DNA of 64,000 nt from Acetobacter suratthaniensis. GTDB lineage: Bacteria; Pseudomonadota; Alphaproteobacteria; Acetobacterales; Acetobacteraceae. The DNA is taken from NCBI RefSeq assembly GCF_017377745.1, contig NZ_JAFVMG010000001.1:372001-436000 (forward strand), in the 5' to 3' direction. A program made the translations under genes and the position numbers. The notes beneath the pieces were generated by a model. It searched no databases. It worked only from the letters and a program-made list of their open reading frames with translations, and had not been told where the DNA came from. Shown here one piece after another: positions 60,204 through 64,000 of this stretch. The number at the start of each line of letters is the position of its first letter. Position 1 is the first letter of the stretch.

Positions 60204-62180
60204 ATGGCGACAAAAACGGCATCGACAAACGCGGCGCAGGAGCAGGATGGCGATACCAGCCTGCTGGATACGCAGTCCTCATCAGTCAAGAAGCTGATTG
60301 CCAAGGGGCGCGAGCGCGGGTGCATCACGTTTGATGAACTCAATGCCGTTCTGCCGCAGGACAAGATGTCGTCCGAACAGATCGAGGACATCATGGCCCT
60401 GCTGTCCGAGATGGGCATTCAGGTCGTCGAAAGCGAAGATACGGACGAGACCGAAGGGGCAAAGGAAGCCGAAACCGACGAGGAGGCCGAGGAAGAAGAA
60501 GCTGAGGCCGAAGCGGACGGCGAAAGCCCCACAGGGAATGTAAACGCTGAAAGCGTTGGCCGGACAGACGATCCGGTGCGCATGTACCTGCGCGAGATGG
60601 GCACGGTTGAACTGCTCTCGCGCGAAGGCGAAATCGCCATCGCCAAGCGGATCGAGGCCGGGCGCGACGAGATGATTGGCGGGCTGTGCGAAAGCCCGCT
60701 GACCTTCCGCGCCATTATCTCGTGGCACGAAAGAATTCTTACCAGCGAAATGCTGCTGCGCGATATCGTTGACCTCGAAGCCATGCAGAACGGTGGTAAC
60801 CCGCCGGAAGAAGGCGAGGGGACTGAAGGCGAGTTCGCTGAAACCGAGAACGAGGGCGAAGAAGCCGAGGAGCAGGAAGCCGAAGGCGATATGGAAGGCG
60901 AGGGCAGCGGCCTGTCGCTTTCTGCGCTGGAAGAAAAACTGCGCCCCGAAATTCTGGCGCATTTCGAAGAAATCGGGCCGCTGTACGAACAACTGCGCAA
61001 GCTGCAGGTCACCCGTATCGAAGCGCTGACTTCGGGCGAGGAAGTCAGCGGCGGTTTCGAGCAGGACTACGCGCAACTGCGTGACCGGCTGGTGAGTAAG
61101 GTTGAACAGGTTCACCTGCACAACAACCGGATCGAAGATCTGGTGGCCCAGCTCAAGGAAATGTTCCAGAAACTGAACATGCTTGAAGGGCGTATGCTGC
61201 GCCTGGCGGAAAGCTGCCGTGTCTCGCGTGATGACTTCTTGCTGAAGTATCGCGGTCGCGAGCTTGATCCGGGCTGGATGGAAGCCGTGTCGGCTCTGCC
61301 GGGTCGTTCATGGAAGAACTTCGTGCTCAAGCACACCGATACGGTTAACGACCTGCGTAATCAGGTTGCCGCACTGGCGCAGGAAACCGGCCTGCCGATT
61401 GGTGAGTTCCGCCGCGTTTATGCCACTGTTGCCCGTGGCGAGCGTGATTCTGCCCGCGCCAAAAAAGAAATGATCGAGGCCAATCTGCGGCTGGTGATTT
61501 CGATCGCTAAAAAATACACCAACCGTGGCCTGCAGTTCCTTGACCTTATTCAGGAAGGCAATATCGGCTTGATGAAGGCGGTGGATAAATTCGAATACCG
61601 CCGTGGTTACAAGTTCTCGACCTATGCGACATGGTGGATCAGGCAGGCTATCACCCGCTCCATCGCGGATCAGGCGCGCACGATCCGTATTCCTGTGCAT
61701 ATGATCGAAACCATCAACAAGCTGGTGCGCACCTCGCGCCAGATGCTGCATGAAATCGGGCGTGAACCCGCGCCGGAAGAACTGGCTGAAAAGCTGGGCA
61801 TGCCGCTGGAAAAAGTGCGCAAGGTTCTCAAGATTGCTAAAGAGCCGATCTCCCTCGAAACCCCCATCGGGGATGAGGAAGACAGCCATCTGGGTGACTT
61901 CATCGAGGATAAGTCGGCTGTTATTCCGCTTGATGCCGCGATCCAGACCAACCTGCGCGAAGCCACCACGCGGGTTCTGGCCTCTCTCACCCCGCGTGAG
62001 GAGCGTGTCCTGCGTATGCGATTTGGTATCGGCATGAACACAGACCACACGCTTGAAGAAGTGGGGCAGCAGTTTAACGTTACGCGTGAGCGTATCCGTC
62101 AGATTGAAGCCAAGGCCCTGCGTAAGCTCAAGCACCCGAGCCGTAGCCGCAAGCTGCGCTCCTTCCTGGATGATAATTGA
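60204..62180 (+). CDS. rpoD: RNA polymerase primary sigma factor (sigma-70)
   Basis: A 658-residue sigma factor from MATKTAST. Region 1.1 lies at residues about 20-85, region 1.2 at [20 protein letters not shown] long non-conserved region follows with very acidic segments. Core-binding and -10 recognition region 2 ([39 protein letters not shown]) and region 4 ([34 protein letters not shown]) are complete. The in-frame ATG at 60138 would add 22 residues not found in the family. The stop overlaps the downstream acetyltransferase start. Confidence 0.98.
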   Translation: MATKTASTNAAQEQDGDTSLLDTQSSSVKKLIAKGRERGCITFDELNAVLPQDKMSSEQIEDIMALLSEMGIQVVESEDTDETEGAKEAETDEEAEEEEAEAEADGESPTGNVNAESVGRTDDPVRMYLREMGTVELLSREGEIAIAKRIEAGRDEMIGGLCESPLTFRAIISWHERILTSEMLLRDIVDLEAMQNGGNPPEEGEGTEGEFAETENEGEEAEEQEAEGDMEGEGSGLSLSALEEKLRPEILAHFEEIGPLYEQLRKLQVTRIEALTSGEEVSGGFEQDYAQLRDRLVSKVEQVHLHNNRIEDLVAQLKEMFQKLNMLEGRMLRLAESCRVSRDDFLLKYRGRELDPGWMEAVSALPGRSWKNFVLKHTDTVNDLRNQVAALAQETGLPIGEFRRVYATVARGERDSARAKKEMIEANLRLVISIAKKYTNRGLQFLDLIQEGNIGLMKAVDKFEYRRGYKFSTYATWWIRQAITRSIADQARTIRIPVHMIETINKLVRTSRQMLHEIGREPAPEELAEKLGMPLEKVRKVLKIAKEPISLETPIGDEEDSHLGDFIEDKSAVIPLDAAIQTNLREATTRVLASLTPREERVLRMRFGIGMNTDHTLEEVGQQFNVTRERIRQIEAKALRKLKHPSRSRKLRSFLDDN

Positions 62181-62748
62181 TCCATCCGGGATAGAACCTG
62201 TCACGCGCATGCGGGTGGGCATCACCTTCATGCGCATGACTGCAGCACCAGCCTATCCACGCTTTTTGCTACCGGTGGGCTGGATGCTCGAACATGGCGT
62301 GCATCCAAGCATTGCGGATTACCGCTTTCTGCAGGACAGGGTCGGGCGTTCGTGCTGCTGGTGGATGCGTCAGGCTGCATCGGATGACATGCTGGGTCGC
62401 ATTCTTGCCCAGCGCGGCACGGCCATTGGCCTTTTGCGCGAATACAGCGTGGTACGTGGCTTTTACGAGCTTGACCGGCGCAACCCCGAGGATGTCAATC
62501 TCTGCTACTTCGGGCTGTTTCCTCAGGCCATTGGCCGTGGGGTAGGGCGTGCTTTTCTTGATGGTGTCCTGCGTGAGGCATGGCGCGGGCATACCCGTCA
62601 GGTTCGGGTGAATACCTCCACGGCGGATCACCCACGCGCCAGACAGCTTTACCTGCAGGCGGGGTTCAGGCCCGTGCGGCAGGTAGAGGAAGAATGGAAC
62701 GTGCCGGACAGGCTGGGGCTGGATATTCCGGCTCATTTGCGCGTCTGA
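62170..62748 (+). CDS. GNAT-family N-acetyltransferase
   Basis: A protein of up to 192 residues overlapping the rpoD stop by 11 bases. The GNAT core runs from about residue 80: [42 protein letters not shown] with the acetyl-CoA pyrophosphate loop (QAIGRGVG), and [26 protein letters not shown] with the motif B tyrosine. The acceptor is unknown. Later ATGs at 62209, 62230 and 62236 are possible starts, as no clear SD precedes any of them; translation may be coupled to rpoD. Confidence 0.85.
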   Translation: MIIDPSGIEPVTRMRVGITFMRMTAAPAYPRFLLPVGWMLEHGVHPSIADYRFLQDRVGRSCCWWMRQAASDDMLGRILAQRGTAIGLLREYSVVRGFYELDRRNPEDVNLCYFGLFPQAIGRGVGRAFLDGVLREAWRGHTRQVRVNTSTADHPRARQLYLQAGFRPVRQVEEEWNVPDRLGLDIPAHLRV

Positions 62749-62784
62749 CCCTGTTTTTCCCTTGCTTTTCTCCCCCTTTCGTGG

Positions 62785-62870
62785 TTGACACTGCCCTTTC
62801 CCTGCCGGGCATGTGGCATTGCCCGGCTATACCTGCGGCATTTCTGCCCGTCTGTTTCAGGCTGGGCAGG
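62785..62870 (+). promoter_or_regulatory. Candidate promoter and structured leader of the rpsF operon
   Basis: A perfect TTGACA -35 hexamer occurs at 62785-62790, with only a poor -10 (GCATGT region) 17-18 bases on. GCCGGGCA (62804-62811) pairs with TGCCCGGC (62820-62827), and CTGCCC (62844-62849) with GGGCAG (62864-62869). Many bacteria control rpsF through an S6:S18-binding leader RNA; the CACCGATAGCCGGA patch (62874-62887) could belong to such a structure, but this is unproven. Confidence 0.35.
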
Positions 62871-62931
62871 GGGCACCGATAGCCGGAAGGGTCTGGTTCG
62901 GGCGGGTTGATTTGATCCGAAGGGAGTGAAC

Positions 62932-63378
62932 ATGCCGCTTTACGAAACCGTGTTTATTGCACGGAATGATATTTCCCAGCAGCAGGTTGATGTGATCATT
63001 GATGGCATCACCGCGCAGATCGAAGCTGATGGCGGCGCTGTCCGCAAGCGCGAATACTGGGGCCTGCGTAGCCTTGCCTACCGCATCAAGAAGAACCGCA
63101 AGGGTCACTACACCCTTCTGGGTCTGGAAGTGCGTTCGGAGCTGCTCAAGGAAATCGAACGCCAGCTTTCCCTGAACGAAGACGTGCTGCGCCTGCTGAC
63201 GCTGCGCGTGGAAAGCATTGACGAGACGCCCTCACCGGTTCTGTCCCGCAAGGGTGAAGACCGTGGCGAGCGCAGCTTCCGTGGTCCCAAGCCGGCCGGT
63301 GGCCGTTTTGAGAGCGGTCGTGGCCGTCGTGGCGGCGAAGATCGTCCGCTTGAGTCAGCCGACAACGGAGCGGAGTAA
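62932..63378 (+). CDS. rpsF: 30S ribosomal protein S6
   Basis: A 148-residue S6 ([40 protein letters not shown], then the [14 protein letters not shown] strand). S6 pairs with S18 on the platform of the 30S. The C-terminal 45 residues form a basic, glycine/arginine-rich extension ([24 protein letters not shown]), usual in Alphaproteobacteria. AGGGAG at 62921-62926 sets the ATG at 62932; a GTG two codons earlier overlaps that SD. Confidence 0.97.
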   Translation: MPLYETVFIARNDISQQQVDVIIDGITAQIEADGGAVRKREYWGLRSLAYRIKKNRKGHYTLLGLEVRSELLKEIERQLSLNEDVLRLLTLRVESIDETPSPVLSRKGEDRGERSFRGPKPAGGRFESGRGRRGGEDRPLESADNGAE

Positions 63379-63383
63379 GCGCT

Positions 63384-63659
63384 ATGTCTGAATCGATGGA
63401 AATCAACCCCGCCGCCCGCCGCCCCGCTGTTGGCGCGCGTCGTCCGTTCTACCGTCGTCGCAAGTCCTGCCCGTTCTCCGGCCCCAACGCGCCGGCGATC
63501 GACTACAAGGACGTGCGTCTGCTCAGCCGCTTCCTGTCCGAACGTGGCAAGATCGTGCCGAGCCGTATCACTGCGGTTTCCGCCAAGAAGCAGCGTGAGC
63601 TGGCGCAGGCTATCAAGCGCGCCCGCTTCCTGGCCCTGCTTCCCTACGTTGTAAGCTGA
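63384..63659 (+). CDS. rpsR: 30S ribosomal protein S18
   Basis: A 91-residue S18 with the central block [20 protein letters not shown] and the C-terminal [20 protein letters not shown]. The first 25 residues are basic and longer than in E. coli. It starts five bases after rpsF and forms the S6:S18 dimer with its product. A purine-rich GGAGCGGAG in the end of rpsF serves as ribosome site. Confidence 0.97.
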   Translation: MSESMEINPAARRPAVGARRPFYRRRKSCPFSGPNAPAIDYKDVRLLSRFLSERGKIVPSRITAVSAKKQRELAQAIKRARFLALLPYVVS

Positions 63660-63671
63660 GGGGAACCGATC

Positions 63672-64000
63672 ATGGCTGCTACAGAAGTAATCCTGCTCCA
63701 GCGCGTTGAGCATCTGGGTCAGATGGGTGAAGTCGTTAAGGTGCGTCCTGGTTACGCCCGTAACTTCCTTCTCCCCCAGGGTAAGGCTATTCGCGCCAAT
63801 GCGGGCAACCTTGCCCGTTTCGAGCGTGAACGCGTCCAGCTTGAAGCGCTGAACATCAAGCGCCGCGAAGAAGCAGAGCGTCTGTCCGAACGGATGGAAG
63901 GTCTGGCCGTTGTCCTGATCCGTCAGGCCGGTGATAGCGGGAGCCTGTATGGTTCCGTCAGCACGCGCGACGTTGCGCAGGTTGTCACGGAAGCTGGCTT
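63672..64000 (+). CDS. rplI: 50S ribosomal protein L9, N-terminal part (partial)
   Basis: The first 109 codons of L9; the gene runs off the right edge. The N-terminal domain ([40 protein letters not shown]) binds 23S rRNA near the L1 stalk, and the long connecting helix ([20 protein letters not shown]) follows. AGGGGAACC upstream is the ribosome site. The rpsF-rpsR-rplI order is canonical. Confidence 0.97.
   Translation, partial: MAATEVILLQRVEHLGQMGEVVKVRPGYARNFLLPQGKAIRANAGNLARFERERVQLEALNIKRREEAERLSERMEGLAVVLIRQAGDSGSLYGSVSTRDVAQVVTEAG

Overview
The window is chromosomal DNA of an alphaproteobacterium, most likely an acetic acid bacterium (Acetobacteraceae, Acetobacter or a close relative). 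This rests on the protein sequences (RpoA, RpoD, CcrM and CarA types), on gene order (carA, yqeY, dnaG, rpoD; rnhB next to ccrM), on a zinc-free long S14, and on high GC content. No rRNA, tRNA, CRISPR array, prophage or insertion sequence was found. No stretch above 300 bases lacks a gene; the longest gaps are 57438-57687 (250 bp), 25821-26047 (227 bp) and 13159-13358 (200 bp). All are described.

Layout. (1) 1-13213: the S10/spc/alpha ribosomal protein clusters, from the end of rplC to rplQ, with secY, adk and rpoA embedded, closed by a strong terminator. (2) 13359-15921: a NitT/TauT-type ABC importer operon. (3) 16026-16465: two small membrane stress-type proteins (DUF883-like and DUF1328). 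(4) 16539-27442, minus strand: a tripartite RND efflux system with two different pump subunits (MdtABC type), its outer membrane lipoprotein, and an MFS exporter. (5) 27572-29761: a CsbD-like protein, then rnhB and the cell-cycle DNA methyltransferase gene ccrM, preceded by a cluster of GANTC sites. (6) 30493-37540, minus strand: a MoxR / DUF58 / DUF4159 / VWA operon, with DUF1285 and a CCA-adding-enzyme gene divergent from it. (7) 39649-44360: an ABC exporter and an EmrAB-like efflux pair with a palindromic operator. (8) 44551-50854, minus strand: rppH, a YibQ-like deacetylase-fold protein, a CtpA-type protease, an EnvC-like LytM protein and gpmI. (9) 50950-57437, minus strand: ilvA, greA, carB, carA. 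(10) 57688-62748: yqeY, dnaG, rpoD and a GNAT acetyltransferase. (11) 62932-64000: rpsF, rpsR and the start of rplI.

The genes form a growth and cell-cycle backbone (translation, transcription, secretion, replication priming, DNA methylation, pyrimidine/arginine precursor synthesis, envelope remodelling) with efflux and envelope-stress genes between the blocks. The two most interesting signals are regulatory. First, carA is open in frame with an N-terminal helix-turn-helix domain and lies beside a nested array of TGGGAA/TTCCCA dyads in its divergent promoter region. Second, four GANTC sites, three of them within mutually exclusive inverted repeats, lie within 83 bp just upstream of rnhB-ccrM, whose second product methylates GANTC. 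Two essential or core transcription genes (rpoA, greA) appear to start at TTG.
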